Shown here: positions 1 to 7,206 of the stretch, in pieces
Layout of the letters: each line of letters opens with the position of its first letter
How positions within the stretch are numbered: the first letter of the stretch is position 1
Assembly (NCBI GenBank): GCA_036505615.1
Contig: DASXTB010000091.1
Coordinates: 1-9,743 of the forward strand
Direction: 5' to 3'
DNA: 9,743 nt
DNA from: DASXTB01 sp036505615
GTDB lineage: Bacteria > Acidobacteriota > UBA6911 > JACQSX01
The notes under the pieces: generated by a model
What the model saw: only the letters and a program-made list of their open reading frames with translations
The model's database searches: none
Told to the model about the DNA's origin: nothing
Program-made: the position numbers and the translations under genes

Positions 1-1302
1 CTGCAGTATTCCCAAGCCGTTCACGGTGGCAACCACGCTGGTTAGGTCAGCCAGGAGGGAGCCTCCCAGTGAGAAAAATTTAGTATGCGTTTCCACGGGC
101 AAGCTGAGCGGCGTCCCGTCGGGTGCCTCCGAGGTTATTGCAAGTTCCGCCGGCAGCTTCGGCTTCAGGCTCTTGGAGCGGGGCACGACTTTCAAAATGG
201 CTGCAGCTTCGGTGATGGTGAGTGCTTCGGTTATCGACTGCGTGTCGCCCGTCGAATCGGTGGCAGAAATATCGATGGTGATGGTCCCTTTGCCTCCGGC
301 ATTCAGTGTTCCGCTAATGAACTTCACCGGTGGAAGCTCAAAGGTCCATCGGCCACCGGAAAACGTGCCTTCGGCCTTTGCGTATTCCGACCAGGTTCCT
401 ATCCAGCGCTTCGCGCTGACCGCGACCTTCCCTTTCACCTCTTTGCCGAAAAAGTAACGGGCCGTAACAACTCCGCGAACCGGTTCGTCTACAAGAGCCC
501 AGTTTTTCGGAAACTCCGCCTTTAACTCATAGCGAGGCAGGACGTAATCCTGAACGCGCACGTCTTGCACGCTCTCGGCGCCTTCGCCTCGCGCCCGGAT
601 CTTCCAGGTTCCCAGGTTCAACTCATGCGCTAAAGCCAAAGAAAACGAAGCCGCGCCAAACTGGTCGGCCGCCAGCTTTTGGCGGGCGATGCGAATTCCC
701 TTGGCGTCATAGAAGATCAGTTCCAACTGGCCTGCTCGAGGGTGCAGCGTATTATCCAACAGCACCACGCGGCCTTGGATCACTTGAGAGGGTTTGTAGA
801 TCGGCTTATCCGTCTCAATCAAGATGGCCGGAACATTCGTCATCACCGTGAGGACGGAAAGAGGCTGCGCGATCGTGTTCACCTTTGCTTCCAGTTTGTA
901 GTTGCCAGGCGGCAGCATCGGAACGGCGAATTCAACGCGCACCTGTGAGCCAAAACCCGTTCCACCAGAAACCAACGGCCATCCCTGGCTTCCGTCGGCG
1001 GAAACCAAAGATAAATTGAAGCCAGCGGAGCTCGGCTTACGGGTAATGGAATCGAAAACGGTCAAGGTGGCAGTCGAACTTGTGCCCGCATAAAGGCGCG
1101 CCGGCGCCGTCAAGATAGCCGCGTCGGCTGCCCGCAGAAAACTCCCGGCACTTGAAGCTAAGAGTGTCCAGGTTATCCAGGGGACTAATCGAGAGACAAT
1201 CCCGCAACGCCGGCGTTTGGCCGGCAGCGGATTTTCGCCATTCTTATAGAGAGGCGCCGCTGGCGCGCCTTCTGCAGAGTGGATCGCAAATAGGAAAGTC
1301 AT
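1..1302 (-). CDS. Alpha-2-macroglobulin family protein, N-terminal part (cut by left window edge)
   Basis: This reading frame is open for 434 codons and runs off the left edge. Residues about 39-60 form a hydrophobic segment ending in AADA, which fits a Sec signal peptide; there is no lipobox cysteine. After it come macroglobulin-like beta domains. Domain 2 opens with ETDKPIYKPSQ (residues 163-173), the hallmark of the A2M/complement family. Domain 3 opens with YVLPRYE (253-259) followed by YFFGKEVKG, and a fourth domain starts near 375. The bait region and thioester would lie beyond the window and cannot be judged. Family members trap proteases in the periplasm or outside the cell. The ATG at 1302 is chosen because AAGGAAAGGGGG lies just upstream and no later in-frame ATG or GTG precedes the signal peptide. 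Residues 1-38 are an unusual basic, proline-rich extension encoded by palindromic DNA. Family assignment is firm; function is inferred. Confidence 0.88.
   Translation of the reverse strand, partial: MTFLFAIHSAEGAPAAPLYKNGENPLPAKRRRCGIVSRLVPWITWTLLASSAGSFLRAADAAILTAPARLYAGTSSTATLTVFDSITRKPSSAGFNLSLVSADGSQGWPLVSGGTGFGSQVRVEFAVPMLPPGNYKLEAKVNTIAQPLSVLTVMTNVPAILIETDKPIYKPSQVIQGRVVLLDNTLHPRAGQLELIFYDAKGIRIARQKLAADQFGAASFSLALAHELNLGTWKIRARGEGAESVQDVRVQDYVLPRYELKAEFPKNWALVDEPVRGVVTARYFFGKEVKGKVAVSAKRWIGTWSEYAKAEGTFSGGRWTFELPPVKFISGTLNAGGKGTITIDISATDSTGDTQSITEALTITEAAAILKVVPRSKSLKPKLPAELAITSEAPDGTPLSLPVETHTKFFSLGGSLLADLTSVVATVNGLGILQ
1204..1270. repeat. GC-rich palindromes inside the macroglobulin 5' coding region
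   Basis: Two inverted repeats lie in this stretch. GCCGGC at 1209-1214 pairs with GCCGGC at 1220-1225 (loop GTTTG), with outer CCGC/GCGG arms at 1202-1205 and 1227-1230. AGGCGC at 1252-1257 pairs with GCGCCT at 1265-1270. Together they encode roughly residues 11-33 of the macroglobulin protein, ahead of its signal peptide. Their style resembles the palindromes at 7236-7607, so I infer that a repeat element contributed this coding segment. Confidence 0.6.
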
Positions 1303-1451
1303 GCGGGCCCCCTTTCCTTGATAAGCGGGCGACCACACCAGGGCGTCCGTAAGGGTGGTATAAAATTCTTCTCACATTCCAACGGCGTTGGGTGCGATTT
1401 ACTAAGGATGCAGGCAACAGAAAAAAGTCGCTTGCAATGGGGAATGTGCTT

Positions 1452-1859
1452 TCAGATGCGTGGAAGGATCTCAGCGCCAGTGAGTCCGAGATGGCGATCG
1501 GTTGCCCAAACTCGATGGATTTTATTCTCTTCGAGGAAGCACAGGCTCGAAGCGTCTACATACGTCAACTTCGCGCCCCGGAACCTGTCCAGCATCTTCA
1601 CGACCATCAGATGATGATTGGTAGTCGCGGCGAAGAGCTTCAACCCGACCAGGGTATCCGTCAGTAGTCGGAAACTCCTGGCGGCTTCTTCTCCCATGCG
1701 GTGCAGAAACCAAGAATACGCTTCCGAAACGACGAGCAGTGAGGTGCACCACTTGGGATTGGGAGTGCCGAAAAGGGCGACTGCCTGTTGGTGCCACTGA
1801 TCCCGTCGGTTTAGGAAGGCTATGAAGATACCGGTGTCGAGGTAAACGCTGCCCTTCAT
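1452..1859 (-). CDS. vapC: VapC-type PIN-domain toxin (putative endoribonuclease)
   Basis: This 135-residue protein has the length and layout of a PIN-domain toxin. The four acidic residues that build the metal-binding site in PIN nucleases are visible: Asp8 in VYLDTG, Glu46 in VVSEAY, Asp102 in TYVDAS and Asp121 in WATDRH. In this family the toxin cleaves RNA, often tRNA or rRNA, when its partner antitoxin is degraded; the target here is unknown. It is the second gene of a two-gene operon: its ATG overlaps the antitoxin stop codon in an ATGA arrangement, so translation is probably coupled. All catalytic positions are intact and the frame is complete, so the toxin is likely functional. Assignment to VapC rather than another PIN subgroup rests on the ribbon-helix-helix partner. 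Confidence 0.9.
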   Translation of the reverse strand: MKGSVYLDTGIFIAFLNRRDQWHQQAVALFGTPNPKWCTSLLVVSEAYSWFLHRMGEEAARSFRLLTDTLVGLKLFAATTNHHLMVVKMLDRFRGAKLTYVDASSLCFLEENKIHRVWATDRHLGLTGAEILPRI

Positions 1860-2083
1860 GGAGTCTCACGATCATAAACGATGGCGTCAATCGTAGAGCT
1901 ATCTTCTTTCCGTCCTTCGAGGATCCCAGCATAGGACATCCAGGGCTTGTCGCTAGGCTCTCTGGCGATGATCTCCTCAAGGCTGCGCCGAGTGAGTTCG
2001 GCCAAGGAGATGCCTTTGCTTCGCGCAACCTCTTTCGCCCTGCGGTAAAGTTCCTTATCGACCGAAATCTGCGTGCGAATCAT
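1856..2083 (-). CDS. vapB: VapB-type ribbon-helix-helix antitoxin
   Basis: This 75-residue protein starts with MIRTQISVDKELYRRAKEVA, a classic ribbon-helix-helix DNA-binding fold: a short beta strand (TQISV) followed by two helices (about residues 9-22 and 26-40). The C-terminal part, with KPWMSYAGIL and an acidic tail, is the kind of segment that wraps around the toxin in PIN-domain pairs. It should bind and neutralise the downstream PIN protein and repress its own promoter. The frame stays open upstream to an ATG at 2143, but that would add 20 hydrophobic residues unlike any antitoxin and would place the promoter inside the gene, so the ATG at 2083 is preferred. No Shine-Dalgarno sequence precedes it, which fits a leaderless transcript. 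Confidence 0.88.
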   Translation of the reverse strand: MIRTQISVDKELYRRAKEVARSKGISLAELTRRSLEEIIAREPSDKPWMSYAGILEGRKEDSSTIDAIVYDRETP

Positions 2084-2118
2084 GTTATCATCATACAATA
2101 TTGTGATAACAATGACAA
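2084..2118 (-). promoter_or_regulatory. vapBC promoter with overlapping operator-like inverted repeat
   Basis: On the minus strand a TTGTCA -35 box (2113-2118) and a TATGAT -10 box (2090-2095) are separated by exactly 17 nt, each matching 5 of 6 consensus bases. Overlapping them is an inverted repeat, GTTATCA at 2084-2090 and TGATAAC at 2104-2110. A perfect 10-bp palindrome, ACAATATTGT, sits at 2095-2104 in the spacer. The -10 box ends 6 nt before the ATG, so transcription should begin at or next to the start codon. The inverted repeat is well placed for autorepression by the antitoxin; the boxes and repeats are seen, binding is inferred. Confidence 0.72.
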
Positions 2119-2169
2119 TGCTGAAAAAGCTTACGTTTGCCATGCTTTAATTAGGAATGGAACTGCCAG

Positions 2170-2181
2170 AAAAAATTTTTT
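2170..2181. other. A6T6 palindromic tract
   Basis: Six A followed by six T form a perfect 12-bp palindrome between the divergent vapB and patatin genes. Such tracts are intrinsically bent or stiff and can influence nearby promoters, but nothing here shows a specific role. Confidence 0.4.
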
Positions 2182-2209
2182 GGGACACGGCAAACACGAA
2201 GTAGAAAGC

Positions 2210-2260
2210 TCGGGGTCAGGTCTTCAAAATTCAAATTGAATTCCGAAGACCTGACCCCGA
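2210..2260. repeat. Long nested inverted repeat (REP-like hairpin)
   Basis: Arms of 16 bp (2210-2225, reading TCGGGGTCAGGTCTTC, and 2245-2260) are perfectly complementary. Inside them, after a 2x2 mismatch, a second perfect pair of 7-bp arms, AATTCAA (2228-2234) and TTGAATT (2236-2242), closes on a single nucleotide. The whole can fold into a stem of about 23 bp. The GGGGTCAGGTCT outer arm resembles words I associate with dispersed REP-type repeats mobilised by Y1 (IS200-like) transposases; no transposase is present here. The element lies upstream of the patatin gene and has no T tract like a terminator. Confidence 0.75.
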
Positions 2261-2325
2261 AACGCCTTTGGGGTTCCGGCGGTAATCCTTGCGAGCGCCA
2301 TCTTGCAACTACAACGGTGAATCAT

Positions 2326-4581
2326 ATGCGCGGGTTCAATGCTTTTTCGTTCATGGTTCTGGCGCCTTTGCTTTTTTGCGCCGGCGAGGCTGCTGACAAT
2401 GTCAACCAGCGCGAATCTGTTTCAAGCCGGCCTCGCGTTGCCGTGGTTCTGAGTGGAGGCGGCGCGCGCGGCGGCGCGCACATCGGCGTACTGCGCGAGT
2501 TGGAAAGCGCCGGTATTCCCATCGATTTGATCGTCGGTACCAGCTACGGAGCCCTGATCGGAGGCCTGTACGCCACGGGCTATTCAACGGAAGATCTGGA
2601 GCTGATTATTCGATCGATTGACTGGAATGAGATTCTCAGTAACGCGCCAAGACGCAAACTCTTGAACTTCAACAACAAGGCTCGTGATAATCGCAAGCTG
2701 CTCGATTTTCAGCTCAAGAACTTCTCCATTAAGCTGCCCATCGGCCTGCAGGCCGGTCAGAAGGTACAGCAGTTGCTGGACCGTCTCAGCGCCCAGATTG
2801 TCCTGGAGGCCGGAAATGATTTCGATAAGCTGCCGATCCCATTTCGCGCTGTGGCCACTGACATTCTCACGGGCAAAGCCCATGTTTTCGGCAGCGGCTC
2901 GCTGAGCACGGCAATGCGCGCCAGTGCAGCATTTCCCGGACTGTTTACGCCGGTCGATTTTGGCGACACGCTGCTGGTGGATGGCGGCATCGCGGACAAT
3001 CTGCCGGTGGATATAGCCCGTGGCTACGGAGCTGACTTCGTGATTGCCGTGGATGTCGCGACGCCTCTGAAAACCCATAAGGAAGAGATCGAATCGTTGA
3101 TCGACGTATTGAATCAAGTGGTCACTTTTCAGATTGAAGAGGATCGGCACTCGAAAAGGAGGGCCGCCGACTTTGTGATCACACCACAATTAGAAGGCGT
3201 CAGCCCGACAAATTTTGGCCGCTCTCCAGAGCTGATTGAAAGCGGCATCGAAGCTGCTCGCAAAGCCGTGCCGGAGATTCAAAAGTTACTTCAGAACAGG
3301 GGAATTACCAATCGATCGTTGCGGAGAGCATCGTTGCTGGATCCGGCAAGATTTGATTTGAATCATTATGAATTTTCAAAGAAGGGAGTAGTGATTGACG
3401 AAGTGAAGCTGGAGGGGCTCCAAAACTACCCCGCGGCATATGTTCTGGAGCGCATCTCTTCTCCGTCTTCCAATCCGGTTTCGCTCGAGTCGCTGGATAA
3501 GGATGTTGCTACTCTTTATGGCGAAGGCGTTTTCACCAGTGTTTCTTACCGCCTGGAGAAGCACGATCAGCAGACGATCCTTACCTATAAATTACAGGAA
3601 AATCCCTCGGTAAAAGCCGGCTTGGGAATACGATATGACCGCGATTATAAGTTTACCGTGCTGGTTGACTTGCTGGGCCGCAATTTCCGAAGTAGCGGCT
3701 CGGATTTCTTTTTCAGAGGTCTGTTCGGAGATGCCAACAGGCTCGAGCTGGGGTTGAACCGCGATCACCTCTTCACCAAAAATTTCGCTTTCTCACCGCA
3801 GATCTATTACCACTCGCAAGAACGCCTGATTTTTGCGGACCGCACCAGAGCCGGTGATTACAGCGATGAGCGAGCCGGGTTCAATGCATCTTTGCAGTAC
3901 CTGCTGGCCAATGCCGGCCGGCTGGAAATGGCATATGGCGTAGAGAGGGTCGCTATCGACCGGTGGGTTGTCAGTTTTTCGCAGAGCTCCGCCAAAACGC
4001 TGGGCCGGCTGACAACGGCTCTCGAGTTTGACACCCTTGAAGATTTCGAGTTTCCTCACTTTGGGTCGCTGGGCAGAGCCGAATTCACCTGGAATGACGA
4101 AAGTCTTGGGAGCAGTTTTTCTTTTCGCCGTGCTCAAGCCGTCGCGGATCACTACGTGAGTCTGGGCTTAGAAAACACCCTGGGCTTCTCGGCCGCTCTG
4201 GGCCGCACCCGAGGCAACCCGCCCTTCTATGAATTGTTCTATACGGGCGGGGCGCATAATTTGAGTTTTTCTTCTGCTCGTTTCTTGGGCCTCAGCCGCG
4301 ATGAAATTGCTTCCACAGATTTTGCGACGGCCGGTCTGTCGTTTCGGCGCACTCTGAAGCATTTCAAAGCGGGAACGATCACGGACGTTTACGTTGGTCT
4401 CCACTACAACGCTGGAGTGTTTGATCGAAGTGACGGCCAGGGCAAGTTCGGCAGCCCGGTCCACGGTTTTGGCATGGGATTTTATGTAGATTCCCGCGGT
4501 ATCGGCCCGATTCGTATTGAATTGGGCCGCGCCAACCGCCGCGACCTCACCGTCTATTTTTCGCTGGGCCATTTCTTTTGA
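2326..4581 (+). CDS. Patatin-like phospholipase with POTRA and outer-membrane beta-barrel (type Vd autotransporter)
   Basis: The 751-residue protein has a signal peptide (residues 1 to about 23), a patatin domain (about 36-330), a POTRA-like segment (about 354-430) and a C-terminal barrel of the bacterial surface antigen/BamA type. The barrel ends in Phe, as outer-membrane proteins usually do. The lipase machinery is intact: the oxyanion loop GGGARGG (44-50), the nucleophile Ser73 in GTSYG and the catalytic Asp219 in DGG. Order and length match PlpD of Pseudomonas and FplA of Fusobacterium, where the barrel secretes or displays the phospholipase A. I infer the same route and a lipid substrate, with specificity unknown. 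The frame continues upstream to an ATG at 2236, but that start lies inside a hairpin repeat and puts 30 non-signal residues ahead of the signal peptide. The ATG at 2326, preceded by a weak GGTGA, is preferred. The gene is divergent from vapBC and convergent with the next gene. Confidence 0.88.
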   Translation: MRGFNAFSFMVLAPLLFCAGEAADNVNQRESVSSRPRVAVVLSGGGARGGAHIGVLRELESAGIPIDLIVGTSYGALIGGLYATGYSTEDLELIIRSIDWNEILSNAPRRKLLNFNNKARDNRKLLDFQLKNFSIKLPIGLQAGQKVQQLLDRLSAQIVLEAGNDFDKLPIPFRAVATDILTGKAHVFGSGSLSTAMRASAAFPGLFTPVDFGDTLLVDGGIADNLPVDIARGYGADFVIAVDVATPLKTHKEEIESLIDVLNQVVTFQIEEDRHSKRRAADFVITPQLEGVSPTNFGRSPELIESGIEAARKAVPEIQKLLQNRGITNRSLRRASLLDPARFDLNHYEFSKKGVVIDEVKLEGLQNYPAAYVLERISSPSSNPVSLESLDKDVATLYGEGVFTSVSYRLEKHDQQTILTYKLQENPSVKAGLGIRYDRDYKFTVLVDLLGRNFRSSGSDFFFRGLFGDANRLELGLNRDHLFTKNFAFSPQIYYHSQERLIFADRTRAGDYSDERAGFNASLQYLLANAGRLEMAYGVERVAIDRWVVSFSQSSAKTLGRLTTALEFDTLEDFEFPHFGSLGRAEFTWNDESLGSSFSFRRAQAVADHYVSLGLENTLGFSAALGRTRGNPPFYELFYTGGAHNLSFSSARFLGLSRDEIASTDFATAGLSFRRTLKHFKAGTITDVYVGLHYNAGVFDRSDGQGKFGSPVHGFGMGFYVDSRGIGPIRIELGRANRRDLTVYFSLGHFF

Positions 4582-4663
4582 TCAGTCTTGATGCATTTGT
4601 CTAGACCGAAAGCTGGTACACCCGGCCCGCAGAACCGATCCACGTGCGTCGACGTGACAGCCC

Positions 4664-5050
4664 TTAGTGCAGCAAAGTCCAGAAGCGGAGAAACAAGATC
4701 GTCGCACCAAGGGAAGTAAAAATCGTTCCCACCAAGGCTGCGCCATAGCCATCGGTCCTTGGATAACGACTTCTGCGGATCAGCAACAAGGCAAATGAGA
4801 GGAAGCAAAAGCCTGATACCAGCAGACCGAGAAAGTAAAAATCCAAAGGCACGAGTTCGCGCCTCTGGAGAAATCCCGGATAAAGCTGAGACCAGGGTTC
4901 CTTTTGCACGTATTTGGCAATTAGAAAGCTTCCCGCTCCAGCCATCAAGCCAAGAAGGCCGCCGCCGACGCCCCAGATTCGTTCCCGAAAAGCGCTCAAA
5001 CCTGTCCAACTTTCCTGAGGACGATCAACTGAAAATTTTTCTACCGCCAT
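4664..5050 (-). CDS. Small integral membrane protein, three predicted helices, function unknown
   Basis: This 128-residue protein has three strongly hydrophobic segments (about residues 26-47, 69-92 and 102-125). A polar N-terminus of about 25 residues precedes them, and a basic RRSRYPR stretch lies between helices 2 and 3. A good AGGAG ribosome binding site lies 7 nt before the ATG at 5050, which supports this frame over the overlapping frames on both strands. I do not recognise a family or any catalytic motif. It converges on the patatin gene with only 82 nt between the stop codons and is separated from the upstream secreted-protein gene by about 240 nt, so it is probably its own transcription unit. 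It is likely real but of unknown function. Confidence 0.72.
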   Translation of the reverse strand: MAVEKFSVDRPQESWTGLSAFRERIWGVGGGLLGLMAGAGSFLIAKYVQKEPWSQLYPGFLQRRELVPLDFYFLGLLVSGFCFLSFALLLIRRSRYPRTDGYGAALVGTIFTSLGATILFLRFWTLLH

Positions 5051-5289
5051 AGTGATTCTCCTGGTGGGAGATGAGATTTACGAGCTGTGGCTCGCCTCGC
5101 AGTACAAGAATGTGTAGCTAAAGGTTATCCCGGTCTGTGTGTGAGTGGAATTACTAACCGCCGTGAAGCTGCGTAGACGTATACAGTACAAATGTTTGGG
5201 AGCATCCGCGACATTCTTCCCGCGCTCGCTTACGCTCGCAGTACCGATTTTTTCACACCTTCTGAGGGCGCGGTTCTGAATTCCTCTCC
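5051..5289. other. Intergenic region with short direct repeats
   Basis: This 239-nt gap holds the upstream region of the small membrane protein gene. CTCGCAGTAC occurs twice, at 5096-5105 and 5235-5244. The second copy is preceded by GCTCGCTTACGCTCGC, an internal short repeat. No gene, RNA or clear promoter is visible. Confidence 0.4.
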
Positions 5290-5964
5290 TTAAGGCAAGG
5301 AAACACTGACGGGCGCAGTGAACCCGGTTCCGTCGAAACGGACGATTTGAACTGGCGCCCGCGCCGCCGCCGGAATCGAGAGTCCCGAGGGCGCAAGCGG
5401 CACCGGGAAGTTCAAGAGTTGCGGAACAATATAGATAGTGTCCTTGGTGCCCGCAACCACTTTCACCGTAGCGAAACTTTCCAGCGGAAGACTAGGCAGA
5501 ATTCCCGGGAGCGTTCCATCGGATCTGACGCGCAGGGCCACAAGCGTGAAAGTCGAGGCATCCAGCCGGCCCGGTGTGGAAGAGTTTGAGAAGATGACCG
5601 TGGCGTAAACGGCTTGGTTGCCTTGAGCAACAACCCCAAAGACGCCGTTATATTCGAAACCTTTTGCCGGCGGTACCCCGGACAAAGAAAAGGGGATCAC
5701 AGTTATTTTGGTGTGCGGCGCAACAACGGGTCCGTTGGGCTGAGGTAGGGCGAATATTGTTTCCAATATCAGGAGATTCCCGTTGGCATCGGTAAACGCA
5801 AAGCTCGGCTGATATGAAATCGGGAAAGGAAACCCGATCGCCCCACCGGTAACGATGGAACCGCCCCCTTCACGTTGAGGTATTGCAGGGGCTCCGTTTT
5901 GAGCCGGAGCAATAGCCACGAAAATCGACGCGAAAACCAAAGCAAACAGCAAACGCATGCGCAT
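5290..5964 (-). CDS. Secreted protein of unknown function with signal peptide
   Basis: The 224-residue product opens with MRMRLLFALVFASIFVAIAPAQ, a textbook Sec signal peptide with likely cleavage after Ala21. The mature part is rich in Val, Pro, Ser, Thr and Gly with alternating hydrophobic residues, which suggests an all-beta fold. There are no cysteines, no lipobox and no recognisable catalytic motif. An AAAGGAG ribosome binding site 6 nt upstream fixes the start at 5964 rather than the ATG two codons later. It lies 78 nt downstream of the membrane acyltransferase on the same strand and may share its transcript. The protein is probably periplasmic or extracellular. I do not recognise a family. 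Confidence 0.75.
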   Translation of the reverse strand: MRMRLLFALVFASIFVAIAPAQNGAPAIPQREGGGSIVTGGAIGFPFPISYQPSFAFTDANGNLLILETIFALPQPNGPVVAPHTKITVIPFSLSGVPPAKGFEYNGVFGVVAQGNQAVYATVIFSNSSTPGRLDASTFTLVALRVRSDGTLPGILPSLPLESFATVKVVAGTKDTIYIVPQLLNFPVPLAPSGLSIPAAARAPVQIVRFDGTGFTAPVSVSLP

Positions 5965-6042
5965 AAAGAACTCCTTTCTTCGACCGCCTGGATCTCTTAT
6001 AAGATGCTTGAGTGGCCGCTTCGTCTCACAGTTTTTCTATTT

Positions 6043-7206
6043 TTATATCCGGATAAAAATCTTCCTCCTGAAGAGCCAGTAACACATCGACCATAAGAGA
6101 GCCCAAACGACGAGACTGGCAACTATTTTAGCCGGCAAATCTCCGGTCCAACCAAAGAAGCCGGCGGCGAAGGGCTTCACGATACGAGCCAGCCATTCTG
6201 CGCCTCCGGTATTGGTGAACAAATAGATAAACAGTGAGTTCATGCCGACGTAGGCAAAGAATTTCGGCCAGCTCTGGATCTTTTTCACGTCAACGAGCCA
6301 ATAGGATAAAGCCAAAGCGAGCAGGCACCAACCCCCGCTGACGATCACAAAGGAACTGGTGCAAATGCGCTTGATGATCGGCGTCACAGGATTCAGGGCA
6401 TATCCGACAATCAGTCCGATCAAACCGCCTACAACCAGAATTCTAATCTTACGCGAAGCGGGCCGGTCGCTCCTGAGAAGCTGCCCCGCAAGCACTCCCC
6501 ACATGGTATGCGCCGCAGTGGGAACGGCGTTGAATGCAACCCAGTGGCCGCGCGACAGCTTGTGCATCAACAGCAGATCCACATAAGACCCAAAGTTTTG
6601 GTCGGGCACGAACGGCTGGTTAAATCCGGCGACAGGAAACAGGCGGTACGCCAGCTCCGTGATCAGCAGCAACACAAATGTAAAAGCGATCTGAATCGAA
6701 GGCGGCTGTCTCATCATCAGAAAGGCGACCAGGCAAGTAAAGGAAAGCTGCGCCAGCACATTCCACAATTCAAAGGTGAGGTGTCCTGGTCCAATGCAAT
6801 AAAGCGCCCAGCCAAAAAGCAGCAGCAGGAAGGAACGCAGCAGCGCATGGCGAAATGTTGCCGCCCACGTGTCGCCGCGCTCCCAACGCCTGCCATATGA
6901 AAACGGCATAGCCACTCCGACGATGAACATGAAAAAGGGCTGGATCAGGTCCCAGAACCGAAGTCCATTCCAGGGATGATGGTGAAATTGTGTGCCAATG
7001 GCGCTGATTATTGTTCCATTCAATTGCGGGGAAACAAGCAGGTCGTAAATTCCTGTAGCTTCGGCTATCAGGAAAAACATGGTGAATCCGCGAAAGAAGT
7101 CGACCGACATCAGCCGGCTCTGGCCGGCGAACGGAGAGGCAGCGGGCCTCACATCAACATGCACCTTTTCGGAGGTGGCATCTGTTGGCTTTGTAATTGT
7201 GCTCAT
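6043..7206 (-). CDS. DUF5009/NagX-like membrane acyltransferase (HGSNAT-related)
   Basis: The 387-residue polytopic protein has a cytoplasmic N-terminus of about 30 residues followed by around ten hydrophobic segments. SVDFFRG (34-40) and HHHPWNGLRFWDLIQPFFMF (75-94) are the two signature blocks of the COG4299 family. That family includes human heparan-alpha-glucosaminide N-acetyltransferase and bacterial NagX proteins. In the human enzyme a histidine in the equivalent block is proposed to carry the acetyl group across the membrane; His75-His77 here are candidates. I infer transfer of an acetyl or similar acyl group onto a periplasmic amino sugar or glycan, but the substrate cannot be read from sequence. 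The ATG at 7206 has only a weak ribosome binding site; Met33 is a less likely alternative start. The secreted-protein gene follows 78 nt downstream, and no sugar-catabolism genes are adjacent. Confidence 0.85.
   Translation of the reverse strand: MSTITKPTDATSEKVHVDVRPAASPFAGQSRLMSVDFFRGFTMFFLIAEATGIYDLLVSPQLNGTIISAIGTQFHHHPWNGLRFWDLIQPFFMFIVGVAMPFSYGRRWERGDTWAATFRHALLRSFLLLLFGWALYCIGPGHLTFELWNVLAQLSFTCLVAFLMMRQPPSIQIAFTFVLLLITELAYRLFPVAGFNQPFVPDQNFGSYVDLLLMHKLSRGHWVAFNAVPTAAHTMWGVLAGQLLRSDRPASRKIRILVVGGLIGLIVGYALNPVTPIIKRICTSSFVIVSGGWCLLALALSYWLVDVKKIQSWPKFFAYVGMNSLFIYLFTNTGGAEWLARIVKPFAAGFFGWTGDLPAKIVASLVVWALLWSMCYWLFRRKIFIRI

Noticed and set aside
1522..2028. 168-codon minus-strand open frame across vapBC
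   Set aside because: It is an antisense-frame shadow of the well-supported toxin and antitoxin genes and has no family features.
2084..2143. Upstream ATG at 2143 extending the antitoxin by 20 residues
   Set aside because: It would add a hydrophobic stretch not typical of the family and bury the promoter and operator inside the gene.
2236..2325. Longer start of the patatin gene at 2236
   Set aside because: The start codon lies in the hairpin repeat, and the added residues would precede an otherwise clean signal peptide.
4641..4656. CACGT...ACGTG inverted repeat between convergent genes as a terminator
   Set aside because: The arms are only 5 bp and no T tract follows; too weak to call.
4554..5009. 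151-codon minus-strand open frame
   Set aside because: It overlaps the 128-residue membrane protein in another frame, lacks a ribosome binding site and runs into the patatin 3' end.
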